Assembly: GCA_035420085.1 (NCBI GenBank)
Contig: DAOLUH010000030.1
Coordinates: 8,493 to 72,492, forward strand
Length of the DNA: 64,000 nt
Reading direction: 5' to 3'
Source: DSWT01 sp035420085
GTDB taxonomy: Bacteria > Chloroflexota > Anaerolineae > B4-G1 > SLSP01
Shown here: piece after piece, positions 27,148-36,566 of the stretch
Position numbering within the stretch: the first letter of the stretch is position 1
How the letters are laid out: each line of letters starts with the position of its first letter
The notes under the pieces: generated by a model
Database searches by the model: none
Told to the model about the DNA's origin: nothing
Seen by the model: the letters and a program-made list of their open reading frames with translations, nothing else
Made by a program: the position numbers and the translations under genes

Positions 27148-27556
27148 GGGCGGACTCCACAAGCGGTTCAGCGACCTGCTCTACGTCCAGCGCGGACTGT
27201 ACCTGTCCCAGGCTTTCCAGGACGATACGATAAGCGTAGTCATCTTTGACGATGAAATCCAACGCCCCTGATTCCAGAATTTCCATCAGCGCCTCCGGCT
27301 CATCGTGGCTGGTGAGGATCAACACCGGGATAGACGCAGTATTAGGATTCGCTTTCAGCGCCCGGCACACCTCAAAGCCGCTCATCCCTGGCATTTCCAG
27401 GTCCAGGATGATGGCGTCGGGCTGCTGCGCATCGGCCAGCGCCAATCCCTGACGGCCATCGGTAGCGCATAAGACTGTCAGCCTGGCGTCTTCCAACACA
27501 TTTTTCAGCGCCAGCGCCTGCACCAAACTATCCTCTATAATCAAGACTGTATTCAT
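27134..27556 (-). CDS. Single-domain response regulator (CheY-like)
   Basis: A 140-aa receiver with IIEDS, Asp in AIILDLEMPGMSG (near residue 53), Ser/Thr in ILTSHDEP and Lys in IVKDDY, plus a short C-terminal tail of about 20 residues with no known domain. GGAGG precedes the ATG at seven bases. It follows cheA after a repeat-filled gap and overlaps cheB by 14 bases, so it is a probable CheA phosphotarget. Confidence 0.88.
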   Translation of the reverse strand: MNTVLIIEDSLVQALALKNVLEDARLTVLCATDGRQGLALADAQQPDAIILDLEMPGMSGFEVCRALKANPNTASIPVLILTSHDEPEALMEILESGALDFIVKDDYAYRIVLESLGQVQSALDVEQVAEPLVESAHVAG

Positions 27557-27571
27557 CTGCGCCTCCTGTAT

Positions 27572-27635
27572 GCGAATGGGCGAATCGGCAAATCAGCAAA
27601 TCAGCGAATTAAAGAATGAGCGAATCGGCGATTTA
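27572..27635. repeat. Octamer tandem array (GCGAATCG type), eight units
   Basis: Eight consecutive 8-base units fit without gaps: GCGAATGG, GCGAATCG, GCAAATCA twice, GCGAATTA, AAGAATGA, GCGAATCG and GCGATTTA. The same unit type recurs at 48088 and within 61150-61281. It lies between the receiver start and cheA. Confidence 0.85.
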
Positions 27636-27654
27636 CTCCTAACGCCTCCCCCCC

Positions 27655-27689
27655 ACTCCCTACTCCTTACTTCCTACTCCCCACTCCCT
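27655..27689. repeat. Heptamer tandem array (ACTCCCT type), five units
   Basis: Five units ACTCCCT, ACTCCTT, ACTTCCT, ACTCCCC and ACTCCCT end one base before the cheA stop codon. The complementary unit type (GTAGGGA) occurs at 36567-36594 at another gene boundary of the same operon. Confidence 0.85.
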
Positions 27690-27690
27690 C

Positions 27691-30084
27691 TCAAATCAAT
27701 TGTTCAATCGTTTCCAGCAGGTTATTCTGGTCAAAGTTGCCCTTGACGATGTAGGCGTCGGCCCCGGCTTCAATGCCGCGCGCTTTGTCGGCGGCGGAAG
27801 CCAGCGATGTGACCAGGATGACCGGGATTTCCGCGGTGCGTGGATTGGTCTTCAACTGTTGGGTCAGCCCGATACCGTCCAGACGCGGCATGGCGATATC
27901 GGAAATCACCAGGTCGGGCAGCGCGATGTCGGCGTCAATGGCGTTGAGGGCCTCCAGGCCATCGGTCGCCACCAGCACGTGATACCCGGCTGCTTCCAGG
28001 ATGTTCCTCTCCAAGGTGCGCGTGGTGATGGAGTCATCCACGATAAAGATGTGCTTTTGTGGCGTGGAAGCGGCAGCGGCGGCTTCGCCTTCGACCGGCG
28101 TAATCTGCACAGTCGCGGCCCCGCGGCCTTCGTTGCGCAAGGCCAACTTGATCAAATCCCCCACATTGAGCACCAACAGCACCGCGCCATCGCCGGTGAT
28201 AGTGGCGCCGGCAATGCCGCCGAGGCGCTGCACCTGGCGGCCCAAGCCCTTGATGACCACTTCCTGCTCACCGCGCAGGCCATCCACAACAAAAGCCATT
28301 CGCCGCTGCGCGGAAGCGAGCAAAAGCACGGTCAGGCGCTCTTCAATCGGGCGGGATGCCCGCTCAACGGCGAGGCGAGGAAGGCCGAGCACGTCGCTGA
28401 GATGCACCACGCTGAAGGCAGATCCGTTATAACGCAGCATCTCACGCCCGCCCACGCGATAGATGTCGCGCGGCGCGACGTCCAGGATGCGCTCGATGGC
28501 GTTCAAGGGGATAGCGTAGGTCTGGGTGGAGACCTGCACCACGAGCGCGCGGGAACTGGTCAACGCCAGCGGCAGGGTGAGGGTGAACGTCGCGCCGCTG
28601 CCGTGGTTGGAAGTGATGTGGATACGCCCGTGTAAATCTTCCACATTGCGGCGGACCACGTCCAATCCCACGCCGCGCCCCGATACGTCGGTCACGATGG
28701 GACTGGTGGAGATGCCCAGGCCGAAGATGGCTTCAGTCAGCTCCGCCTCAGTCATCGTGTGCGCCTCAGCGCCGGTGCGCCGCGCAAGCACGCGCCGGAT
28801 CGCCTCGAAATCCAGGCCCTTGCCATCGTCGCTGACGGTGATGACCACGTTTTTCTCCACTTGCTCGGCCTTGAGCGTGATCGTCCCGGTTTGCGGTTTG
28901 CCCAGGCTGATGCGCTTGTGCGGCGTTTCCAGCCCGTGGTCAATGGCGTTGCGCAGCAAGTGAATGAGCGGGTCCTTGATCTGTTCCAGCACGCGCTTAT
29001 CCAACTCCACATCCCCGCCGATGATATTCAGGGTCGCTTCTTTGCCCGCCGAGTGCGCCAGGTCGCGCACCATCCGCCCGAAGGTGGCGGTGATGGTGCT
29101 GAGCGGCAGCATCCGCGCGCGCTTGATCTCGTCTTCCAGCGCATCAATGGCGAGGGAGAGTTGCATCGTGTCGTTCGAGTATTCGCGCCCCATGTCGTTG
29201 ATTAGCGCCACCATCTCGCGCAGGTGTTCCTGGCTCGCGGCGAGATAGGTGAGCATACGGAGGGTGTCGCGGCCAGTGTGGTCGTCGGCAGTATAGCGGA
29301 ACGTGCGACGGCTCATGCGCCCGTAGGTTTCGCGCACGGCCAGCCACTCTTTCTGCCAATCGCTCATCGCTTCTTGCGCGCGCTGAACTTGCGCCAGCCG
29401 CTGTTCGGCGCGGATGCGGGTGATGTGCAACTCGCTCAGTTGAGCCATCAGCGCGTCGAGTTTGGCCGCGTCAATGCGAATGGTTTCGACGCTGGCGGCG
29501 CGCTCGGAGCGCGGCATGGGCGCTTCTCCCACCGGCTGCGGGAGATCTTCAGGCGCTGGCGAAGGGGGAGCGGCTGTATCCGGCGCAGGCGAAGATGCAG
29601 CAGTGATCACCGGCGCGGCTACGGTCACAGGCACAGGCGGGGCCAGCAAGGGTTCCGGCGCAGGCGCCGCTGGCTTTGGACTGCGGAATGGCTCCAACGC
29701 GGCCACAGCTTGTGTCGCCTGAGGCGGCGGTGCCGAGGCTCCGGCTTCGTAAGCCTTTTCGGCATCCTGGATCGCGTCCAAAACCCCATAGCAAGCCGTG
29801 AAGAGCGTGGGCGTCAGCTCGATGGTTTGGCGATTCACGCCGTCGAGAACGTCTTCCAGCGCGTGCGCCATCTGCGCCACCCCATTGACGCCCACGGCGC
29901 GGGCGGCGCCCTTCAGGCTATGCGCGGCGCGGAAGATCGCCCGCAGCGTCTCGGGTTTCTGCGTACTGTCCAGCCGGTTCTGCTCCAGGGCCAACAGCCC
30001 ATCGGTCATCGTCTGGATGTGCTCGGCCAGTTCGGCGCGAAAACTGGCGATTAACTGTTTGCGAACTTGTTCACTGATCGCCAT
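27691..30084 (-). CDS. cheA: Chemotaxis histidine kinase CheA with C-terminal receiver
   Basis: A 797-aa protein: Hpt domain (1-125) with His55 (RAAHSLKGAARAVG), a long Pro/Ala-rich linker (about 125-190), dimerisation helices (200-290), HATPase (about 300-480; LLRNAIDHGLE as N box, DDGKGLD and GRGVGLDVV as G boxes), a CheW-like regulatory domain (485-625) and a receiver (678-797) with Asp729 (LVISDIAMPRLDG). It autophosphorylates in complex with CheW and the MCPs and passes phosphate to CheB and the receivers downstream. The built-in receiver is typical of non-flagellar, Pil-Chp-like or ACF pathways. GGGGGA precedes the ATG. Confidence 0.93.
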   Translation of the reverse strand: MAISEQVRKQLIASFRAELAEHIQTMTDGLLALEQNRLDSTQKPETLRAIFRAAHSLKGAARAVGVNGVAQMAHALEDVLDGVNRQTIELTPTLFTACYGVLDAIQDAEKAYEAGASAPPPQATQAVAALEPFRSPKPAAPAPEPLLAPPVPVTVAAPVITAASSPAPDTAAPPSPAPEDLPQPVGEAPMPRSERAASVETIRIDAAKLDALMAQLSELHITRIRAEQRLAQVQRAQEAMSDWQKEWLAVRETYGRMSRRTFRYTADDHTGRDTLRMLTYLAASQEHLREMVALINDMGREYSNDTMQLSLAIDALEDEIKRARMLPLSTITATFGRMVRDLAHSAGKEATLNIIGGDVELDKRVLEQIKDPLIHLLRNAIDHGLETPHKRISLGKPQTGTITLKAEQVEKNVVITVSDDGKGLDFEAIRRVLARRTGAEAHTMTEAELTEAIFGLGISTSPIVTDVSGRGVGLDVVRRNVEDLHGRIHITSNHGSGATFTLTLPLALTSSRALVVQVSTQTYAIPLNAIERILDVAPRDIYRVGGREMLRYNGSAFSVVHLSDVLGLPRLAVERASRPIEERLTVLLLASAQRRMAFVVDGLRGEQEVVIKGLGRQVQRLGGIAGATITGDGAVLLVLNVGDLIKLALRNEGRGAATVQITPVEGEAAAAASTPQKHIFIVDDSITTRTLERNILEAAGYHVLVATDGLEALNAIDADIALPDLVISDIAMPRLDGIGLTQQLKTNPRTAEIPVILVTSLASAADKARGIEAGADAYIVKGNFDQNNLLETIEQLI

Positions 30085-30104
30085 AGAGTGTCCCCCTTGA
30101 AAGT

Positions 30105-30215
30105 GGTAATTAGGGATTGGTAACTGGTAATTAGGGAAGGAGTATGGATTATGAAGTTGTCAAATCCAAGTTCCTGATCCCCAATCCCCAATCCCTAATT
30201 ACCGATTACCAGTCA
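30105..30215. repeat. Inverted pair of heptamer arrays between cheA and an MCP gene
   Basis: Left arm 30105-30139: GGTAATT, AGGGATT, GGTAACT, GGTAATT, AGGGAAG. Right arm 30181-30215: CCAATCC twice, CTAATTA, CCGATTA, CCAGTCA. The arms are largely complementary and enclose about 41 unique bases. The right arm ends on the base next to the MCP stop codon (TAA, 30216-30218 on the minus strand). Confidence 0.85.
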
Positions 30216-32888
30216 TTAATTGATGCGATACTGCCTGACGGTCTGCATAAGGGTGGCAGCCAGGGCGTTGAGGTCCTGGGCGGCGCGCTCGGCCTGGCGG
30301 GTGCTGGCGAGGCTCTGCACGGTGGCCTGGTTGATGTTTTGCATCGCCATTGCCACCTGCTCCACACCAGCGACCTGTTGGCGCGATCCCGCGAGCACTT
30401 GCGTCGCCGCCTGCGCCGATTCGCTGATCACCTGGTACATCTGGTTGATCGCCGCTTGCGCCTGCGCCGCTAACTGCACGCCTTCGTCCACGCCCTTCGT
30501 CCCTTCCTCGGTCGCCATCACCGTCGCATTCGTCGCCTTCTGGATTTCGGAGAGGATCGTCTTCACCTGCGCCGTCGCCTGCCGCGACTGCTCGGCCAGC
30601 GTGCGCACTTCCATCGCCACCACCGCGAAGCCTTTCCCGTACTCCCCCGCCCGCGCCGCCTCAATCGAGGCGTTCAGCGCCAGCATATTCGACTGCGCCG
30701 CGATCTCGTTCACCGTGGCGATGATCTCCCCGATCTGCTGGGTCTGCTCCGACAGCGCCAGGATGTTCTCGGCGATGCCTTCGACCCGTTCCTTGATGCG
30801 GTTCATCCCTTCGATGGTCTCATGCACCGACTGCTGCCCGCCGCGTGAGACTTCCACCGTGCGCTGCGCCGCGTTCGCCACTTCCTGCGCCCGTACTGCC
30901 GACTGCTCCGCGATGGTTTTCACCTCATCCACTGTCGTCGTTGTCTGCGTGATCGCCGCCGACTGCTCGCTGGCGCCTGAGGCTTGTTGGGTGGTGGCGG
31001 AGAGGATTTCGGCGGCGGCGGCGCTCAAGTTGCTGGCAGCCTCGTTGAAGCTGGTCAGCGTCCCGCGCAAGCGTGTGCTGAGGATGTTCAGGTTATTCTT
31101 CAGCAGGTTGAAGTCGCCGTTCAACTCCTCGGTGATCGGTGTGGGGATGACATTCTGCGCGATTTGTTCCACGTACTCCGCTGCTATCTTCAGCGGCCCC
31201 ACTACCGCGTCCATCGTCGCGTTGATGCCTTCGATAATGGTGCGGAAGTCGCCCTGGTGGCGTGTCGCGTCCGCGCGGGTGGAAAGACGCCCGGCAATGG
31301 CGGCCTGGGTGAGCATATTGGTGTCGTCAATGAGGGCATTGATCGCCGCAATGCAGATGTTGAGGTTGTTCTTGATCTCGTTGAAGTCGCCGCGATACGC
31401 CTCGGTGATCGGCGCCGGAATATCGCCGCGCGCGATACGTTCCATGTATTCGCCGGCCATGTTCAACGGGCCTACCACCGCGTCTAGTGTGGCGTTGACG
31501 CCTTCCATAATCTCGCGGTACGCGCCGGTGTGCCGTCCCACGTCCGCCCGCGTCGCCAGGCGTCCTTCCACGGCGGCTCTGGTCAGCGCCGACGCATCCT
31601 CAATCAGCGCGTTGATGCTCGTCTTCATCGTCGCCATGGACGCGCCCAGCACGTCTACTTCGGAGACGATCGGCACGTCCACTGCCAGGTTGCCGGCCGC
31701 GATCTGTTCTGCCAGCGCCGCCTTTGCCTGCAATCTGCTCGACATCTCCCGCAGCGCGTCCGCCAGTTGCCCGATCTCGTCGGCCTGTCGCACGTCAATC
31801 TGCTGGCGCAAATCCCCGCGCGCGACGGCGAGGGCCACGTTAGTGATCTTCTTGATGGGGCGCGCAAGCTGACCGGATGCTACCCACAATAAGGCCAGAC
31901 TCAAGACCACCAGCGCGACGCCGATGCCGACCATTTGTTGGGTCAGACGTTGTGCTTCTGCTGTGATCGTCTTGAGCGGCACGAGGATGCTCACCGCCCA
32001 GGGCATTTGTGTCTTCCCGATTTGAATGGGAACAAAAACCTCCAAACGGTCTACCTGGTATTCGTGGATTATCTCGCCCTGTTGCAATCGCGGCAACTCG
32101 TCGGCGAAATCAGGGTGAACTTCGAGTGCTGGTTTACCGATTAGCTCCGGGTGACCGGTAACACCCCCTAACGTTCCATTGAAGGTAATGATCTGAAATT
32201 CACCCGCGCCATCGTAGATGTTCACCGAGTCGGCCAAAGATTGCAAAAAATTAAGGCGGAAGTCCACACCGACAACACCGCGGAAGCGATCATTGACTAT
32301 CACCGGCACGACGAGTGAGGTCATCAACACGTCCTCGCCTTGTATCTCGTAGGTATATGGGTCCATCACAACTTCGTTTTTCGTGCGTTTGGGATTGAGA
32401 TACCAGTCGCCGATGCCTTGGACTTCGTAGTCCCTTATCGCTTCGCCGTGGATTTGACCTTGCTCATCGCGTACCCAGTAGGGGATAAAGCGTCCGGTCG
32501 CATCGTGCAGATCGGTATTGGCATATTCCGCATCTCGGCCATCGAAGGCGTCGGGTTCCCACAAGGTATATGTGCCTAGAAAATCCGGGTTATCGGCCAG
32601 GACTTGTCGCAGCATCGCATTGACATCATCACGGCTTAAATTAACGTCGCCTTTTGCGGCTACCGTGAACGCCTGCGCCAGTGTGCGCGCCGCGTCGAGT
32701 CCGACTTCAATGCGCGCCTTGACGTCTCCGGCGTGAGATTCGGCCAGGGCAATGGCTTGCTCCTCGGCAGCAGCGGTAGCTGTAGCGTTAAGCGACACAG
32801 CCGCGTAGGTGATGATGATCCCCGCCGCCAGGAAAAGGCACAGCCCTGCCCACAAAGCGATTTTGAGTTGAATTGATTTCAGTTTCAT
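30216..32888 (-). CDS. Methyl-accepting chemotaxis protein with dCache sensor
   Basis: An 890-aa receptor. Membrane segment 1 is at about 10-33, an extracytoplasmic double-Cache-type domain spans 40-320 (DAFDGRDAEY and VVGVDFRLNF are typical), and membrane segment 2 is at 325-346. Then follow a HAMP domain and three related HAMP-like segments of about 90 residues (repeated GDFxxIxxxxN motifs), and the C-terminal signalling hairpin with the EIAAQSNMLALNASIEAARAGE tip (given in two parts: NMLALNASIEAARAGE is the core). It should sense an organic ligand outside and control CheA. Its last 270 residues are almost identical to the next MCP. GGAGG precedes the ATG. Confidence 0.92.
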   Translation of the reverse strand: MKLKSIQLKIALWAGLCLFLAAGIIITYAAVSLNATATAAAEEQAIALAESHAGDVKARIEVGLDAARTLAQAFTVAAKGDVNLSRDDVNAMLRQVLADNPDFLGTYTLWEPDAFDGRDAEYANTDLHDATGRFIPYWVRDEQGQIHGEAIRDYEVQGIGDWYLNPKRTKNEVVMDPYTYEIQGEDVLMTSLVVPVIVNDRFRGVVGVDFRLNFLQSLADSVNIYDGAGEFQIITFNGTLGGVTGHPELIGKPALEVHPDFADELPRLQQGEIIHEYQVDRLEVFVPIQIGKTQMPWAVSILVPLKTITAEAQRLTQQMVGIGVALVVLSLALLWVASGQLARPIKKITNVALAVARGDLRQQIDVRQADEIGQLADALREMSSRLQAKAALAEQIAAGNLAVDVPIVSEVDVLGASMATMKTSINALIEDASALTRAAVEGRLATRADVGRHTGAYREIMEGVNATLDAVVGPLNMAGEYMERIARGDIPAPITEAYRGDFNEIKNNLNICIAAINALIDDTNMLTQAAIAGRLSTRADATRHQGDFRTIIEGINATMDAVVGPLKIAAEYVEQIAQNVIPTPITEELNGDFNLLKNNLNILSTRLRGTLTSFNEAASNLSAAAAEILSATTQQASGASEQSAAITQTTTTVDEVKTIAEQSAVRAQEVANAAQRTVEVSRGGQQSVHETIEGMNRIKERVEGIAENILALSEQTQQIGEIIATVNEIAAQSNMLALNASIEAARAGEYGKGFAVVAMEVRTLAEQSRQATAQVKTILSEIQKATNATVMATEEGTKGVDEGVQLAAQAQAAINQMYQVISESAQAATQVLAGSRQQVAGVEQVAMAMQNINQATVQSLASTRQAERAAQDLNALAATLMQTVRQYRIN

Positions 32889-32902
32889 CGTTCCTCCTGA
32901 AT

Positions 32903-32974
32903 GGTAATCAGTGATTGGTAATCGGTTTATTTCTGGTTACTGGTTACTGGTTACTGGTTACTCGTTAGTCGCTA
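32903..32974. repeat. Inverted pair of heptamer arrays between the two MCP genes
   Basis: Left arm 32903-32930: GGTAATC, AGTGATT, GGTAATC, GGTTTAT. Right arm 32933-32974: CTGGTTA four times, CTCGTTA and GTCGCTA. The last unit contains the stop codon of the upstream MCP (TAG on the minus strand, 32972-32974). Confidence 0.88.
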
Positions 32975-35317
32975 ATTGATGCGATATTGCTTGACGGTTT
33001 GCATGAGCGCGGCGGCGAGGGCGTTGAGGTCTTGGGCGGCGCGCTCGGCCTGGCGGGTGCTGGCGAGGCTCTGCACGGTAGCCTGGTTGATGTTCTGCAT
33101 CGCCAGCGCCACCTGCTCCACACCGGCGACCTGTTGGCGCGATCCCGCGAGCACTTGCGTCGCCGCCTGCGCCGATTCGTTGATCACCTGGTACATCTGG
33201 TTGATCGCCGCTTGCGCCTGCGCCGCCAACTGCACGCCTTCGTCCACGCCCTTCGTCCCTTCCTCGGTCGCCATCACCGTCGCATTCGTCGCCTTCTGGA
33301 TTTCGGAGAGGATCGTCTTCACCTGCGCCGTCGCCTGCCGCGACTGCTCGGCCAGCGTGCGCACTTCCATCGCCACCACCGCGAAGCCTTTCCCGTACTC
33401 CCCCGCCCGCGCCGCCTCAATCGAGGCGTTCAGCGCCAGCATATTCGACTGCGCCGCGATCTCGTTCACCGTGGCGATGATCTCCCCGATCTGCTGGGTC
33501 TGCTCCGACAGCGCCAGGATGTTCTCGGCGATGCCTTCGACCCGTTCCTTGATGCGGTTCATCCCTTCGATGGTCTCATGCACCGACTGCTGCCCGCCGC
33601 GTGAGACTTCCACCGTGCGCTGCGCCGCGTTCGCCACTTCCTGCGCCCGTACTGCCGACTGCTCCGCGATGGTCTTCACCTCATCCACGGTCGTCGTTGT
33701 CTGCGTGATCGCCGCCGACTGCTCGCTGGCGCCGGAGGCCTGTTGGGTGGTAGAGGAGAGGATCTCGGCGGCGGCGGCGCTGAGGTTGGCGGCAGCATCA
33801 TTGACGCTGGCGAGCATGTCGCGCAGACGCGCGCTGAGGGTGTTGAGGTTGTTCTTGAGTAGATTGAAATCGCCCTTGAAGTCGGCGGTGATGGGAGCGG
33901 GGATCTCGCCCTGGGCGATGCGTTCGACGTAGAGGGCGGCGATGTTGAGCGGGCCGGTGACGCCATCGAGGGTGGCGTTCATGCCTTCGATGATGGCGCG
34001 GAAGTCACCCTGGTGGCGGAAGGTGTCGGCGCGGGTAGCGAGGCGGCCTGCAATCCCGGCCTGACTGAGCATATTGGTGTCATCAATGAGGGTGTTGATG
34101 GCAGCGATACAGATGTTGAGGTTGTTCTTGATCTCGTTGAAGTCGCCACGATACTCATCGGTGATGGGGTCGGGGATGTTGCCCTGGGCGATGCGCTCGA
34201 TGTATTCGGCAGCCATGTTCAGCGGGGCAATCACCGCATCGAGAGTGGCGTTAATGCCTTCGACGACCTCGCGGTACGCGCCCTGGAAGGCGCTTGTGTC
34301 TCCGCGGGTGGCCAGACGGCCTTCCACGGCGGTCCGGGTGAGGGTGTTGGTCTCAGTAATCAAGCCTAGCAGCGCGGTTTGCATCTGTTGCAAGGCTGGG
34401 CCAATTTCATCCTGTGCATCACGCACTTTGACGGTGAACCCCAGATCACCCACGGCCACTTTTTGCATCGCGCCTATCATGTCCGTTTGCAGTGTCTCGG
34501 CAAACTCGTCCATCGTCCGCGCCATAACGCCGATTTCGTCCCGGCGCTCCAGATGCAGACGCTCGCCCAAATGCCCGCGGCTCATTTCCTGGAGCATATA
34601 GACGACCTTTTCCATCGGCCGGGTGATGTTGCGTGAGAGGAAGACACCGAAACCAATAGCGGCGACAATAGCAATCGCTATGGTCACGTTGATGGTCATC
34701 CGTGCAGTGGCAGCCTGGGTGTCGGCAGCCCGATCGGCAGCCAGAGCCGCTTGATGATTTGCGTTCATCAATTCATTCAGGATTGCTGCGGAAGCTTCGA
34801 AGTTCTCACGGGCAACGACAGAGAATCCCCAGGCTTCGCTATCCAATCGGTCAACTTCAGGATCGCCAAAATTTTTGCCGGCATCTATCAAACGGTCACG
34901 TTCCTTGAGGAGTTGTATCGCTTTCTCATGATTGGCTTTCCATTGATTCCACGCTGGCGTAAATTTTTGCCAAAGCCGTTCTTCTTCAACGCTTCTTTCT
35001 CGTCCTTCATAAGAAGCCCAATTGGCGTTGATCGTCTGCCAGGCATTTTCAATCACATCGTATTGTTGCTGTCGTACCGTTCGATCTGAGATCAGGTCAT
35101 TGAGAAAGAGACCTCGCTCACTCGCCAGCACGGAGCCTTGTGCCTGGCCGAGAGCACCCAACTCTATGACTCCTGGCATTTGTTCTTCAACAATATGGTT
35201 GTAAGTCTCGGAGACGTTGACAAGGGTGAAATAGCCGATTGCTCCTACCACACCGGCAATCACGGCCACAAGGACAAAAGCGCCGATCATTTTGAGGGAT
35301 AACTTGATATTGTTCAT
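32972..35317 (-). CDS. Methyl-accepting chemotaxis protein with four-helix-bundle sensor
   Basis: A 781-aa receptor: membrane segment at about 9-31, a 4HB_MCP-type helical sensor domain (35-200), membrane segment at about 207-228, a HAMP domain (RNITRPMEKV), tandem HAMP-like segments of about 90 residues to about 510, and the MCP signalling hairpin with NMLALNASIEAARAGE. It lacks the Cache domain of its neighbour, so it senses a different cue, but shares the cytoplasmic output nearly residue for residue. GGGAGG precedes the ATG. Its 3 prime end runs into a heptamer array. Confidence 0.92.
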   Translation of the reverse strand: MNNIKLSLKMIGAFVLVAVIAGVVGAIGYFTLVNVSETYNHIVEEQMPGVIELGALGQAQGSVLASERGLFLNDLISDRTVRQQQYDVIENAWQTINANWASYEGRERSVEEERLWQKFTPAWNQWKANHEKAIQLLKERDRLIDAGKNFGDPEVDRLDSEAWGFSVVARENFEASAAILNELMNANHQAALAADRAADTQAATARMTINVTIAIAIVAAIGFGVFLSRNITRPMEKVVYMLQEMSRGHLGERLHLERRDEIGVMARTMDEFAETLQTDMIGAMQKVAVGDLGFTVKVRDAQDEIGPALQQMQTALLGLITETNTLTRTAVEGRLATRGDTSAFQGAYREVVEGINATLDAVIAPLNMAAEYIERIAQGNIPDPITDEYRGDFNEIKNNLNICIAAINTLIDDTNMLSQAGIAGRLATRADTFRHQGDFRAIIEGMNATLDGVTGPLNIAALYVERIAQGEIPAPITADFKGDFNLLKNNLNTLSARLRDMLASVNDAAANLSAAAAEILSSTTQQASGASEQSAAITQTTTTVDEVKTIAEQSAVRAQEVANAAQRTVEVSRGGQQSVHETIEGMNRIKERVEGIAENILALSEQTQQIGEIIATVNEIAAQSNMLALNASIEAARAGEYGKGFAVVAMEVRTLAEQSRQATAQVKTILSEIQKATNATVMATEEGTKGVDEGVQLAAQAQAAINQMYQVINESAQAATQVLAGSRQQVAGVEQVALAMQNINQATVQSLASTRQAERAAQDLNALAAALMQTVKQYRIN

Positions 35318-35345
35318 AACTCGACCTCCCTAGAATCTAAGATGG

Positions 35346-35990
35346 TTACAGGGCACAGGATATGGGTTGTGTGAGGGCAGGATCGTTGTTGTTCTTTTGA
35401 AATATTTGTCCTGCCCCGCTGACGCGCCGGAACAGCGGCTCGATTTCGGGCGGGAGCTTTTGCGTTTGTTCGGTAACCAGATAGCCGTCGGGCATCAGTG
35501 CGTCGTGAAACATCCGCAACACGGCGACACGCTGCTCCGGTGTGAAATGCAGCAATACATTTTTGCACACGATCAGCCCGACTTCTGTGCGAATAGGTTG
35601 CAACGTGAGCAAGTCGTGGCGCTGATAGCGCACCGCGCCGCGAATTTCGTCGCGCACGCGCATGTGGCCAGGTTCGCCGGACGGCTCGAAGTAGCGCGTC
35701 AGAATATCCGCCGGGACGCGGCCCACTTCCGTGTCGGTGTAGACACCCCGCGCGATGACGTCGCCAAAATGCTGGCTTTCGTCAATGTCGGTGGCGTAGA
35801 TGCGCACATTGCGGAACAGGAAATGCCCCATGTGCTCGCGGAAGGTGATGGCGAGGGAGTACGGCTCCGGGCCATACGCGCAACCGGCGTCCCACACGTT
35901 GATGTACCGGCGCGTCGTCAGATCGGGCAGCGCGTGCTGCGCGATGAGATCCAACACCGCCTGGTCGCGGAAGAAGTACGTGAAGGCCAT
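35346..35990 (-). CDS. Short CheR-type methyltransferase lacking the N-terminal domain
   Basis: A 214-aa protein that starts directly at the TYFFRD hinge of CheR and so lacks the roughly 60-residue helical domain that normally precedes the SAM fold. Motif I reads WDAGCAYGPEPYSLA instead of the usual SAGCSTGEEPYS; ATDIDES and IVCKNVLLHFTPE keep the later SAM-pocket motifs. It may be a catalytic partner of the full-length CheR or a regulatory SAM-binding protein. It starts five bases after the upstream cheW stop. Confidence 0.8.
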   Translation of the reverse strand: MAFTYFFRDQAVLDLIAQHALPDLTTRRYINVWDAGCAYGPEPYSLAITFREHMGHFLFRNVRIYATDIDESQHFGDVIARGVYTDTEVGRVPADILTRYFEPSGEPGHMRVRDEIRGAVRYQRHDLLTLQPIRTEVGLIVCKNVLLHFTPEQRVAVLRMFHDALMPDGYLVTEQTQKLPPEIEPLFRRVSGAGQIFQKNNNDPALTQPISCAL

Positions 35991-35995
35991 CGCGC

Positions 35996-36565
35996 TTACA
36001 CCAGCTCCTCATGAATGATAAGCTGCGGGTCGCGCAGCAGTTGCAGCAGGTCAAGGATGATCAGGAAGGGGGGAAGGTCGGCATCCTCGTCGCTCTGCAC
36101 CATGCCGCGCACGACAGCAACGGGGATGTTGAGGGTTTCGCCAGCTTCCCGGATGCGATTCACCGGCAGCGCGACCACGCTGAGCACGTCATCCACCTTG
36201 AGCGCCAGTTCCAATGCTTCGGATTGCACCACGACCAGATAGGCGCCCGCGCCATTGGAGGCTGCGGGCAAGCCCAAAAAGCCCGCCAAATCCAGCACCG
36301 GATAGATGCGCCCGCGCACGTTGACCACCCCCGCCATCCACCCTGGCGCGCGCGGCACCGGGGTAATCCGTTCCAATGGGCGCGCGTCGAACACGTATTG
36401 AGCTTCCAGCCCGTAAACTTCTTGGCCCAAACGGACGAGGACGACCGGCAAACGCTCCCCACCGTCGTCCACAGCCTCCTGTTCGGCCAACATGGCAGCT
36501 CTACGCGCCCAGGTCTGCTCCAACACCTCTGTGGTGATCTCATCATTCATCCATTGAATGTCCAT
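35996..36565 (-). CDS. cheW: CheW-like coupling protein
   Basis: A 189-aa protein with a 50-residue N-terminal extension and a CheW domain (about 42-185): VLVRLGQEVYGLEAQYVFD, RAPGWMAGVVNVRGRIYPV and DLAGFLGLP are clear family matches. It couples the receptors to CheA. Its only ribosome site is an AGGA inside a heptamer array (36567-36594) that also encodes the end of the upstream gene. A second CheW is encoded at 38095. Confidence 0.9.
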   Translation of the reverse strand: MDIQWMNDEITTEVLEQTWARRAAMLAEQEAVDDGGERLPVVLVRLGQEVYGLEAQYVFDARPLERITPVPRAPGWMAGVVNVRGRIYPVLDLAGFLGLPAASNGAGAYLVVVQSEALELALKVDDVLSVVALPVNRIREAGETLNIPVAVVRGMVQSDEDADLPPFLIILDLLQLLRDPQLIIHEELV

Positions 36566-36566
36566 T

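Noticed and set aside
30220..31872. A 550-codon open frame on the plus strand and its near copy at 32976-33932
   Set aside because: Both are cysteine/serine-rich antisense frames of the duplicated MCP signalling domain and mirror its duplication.
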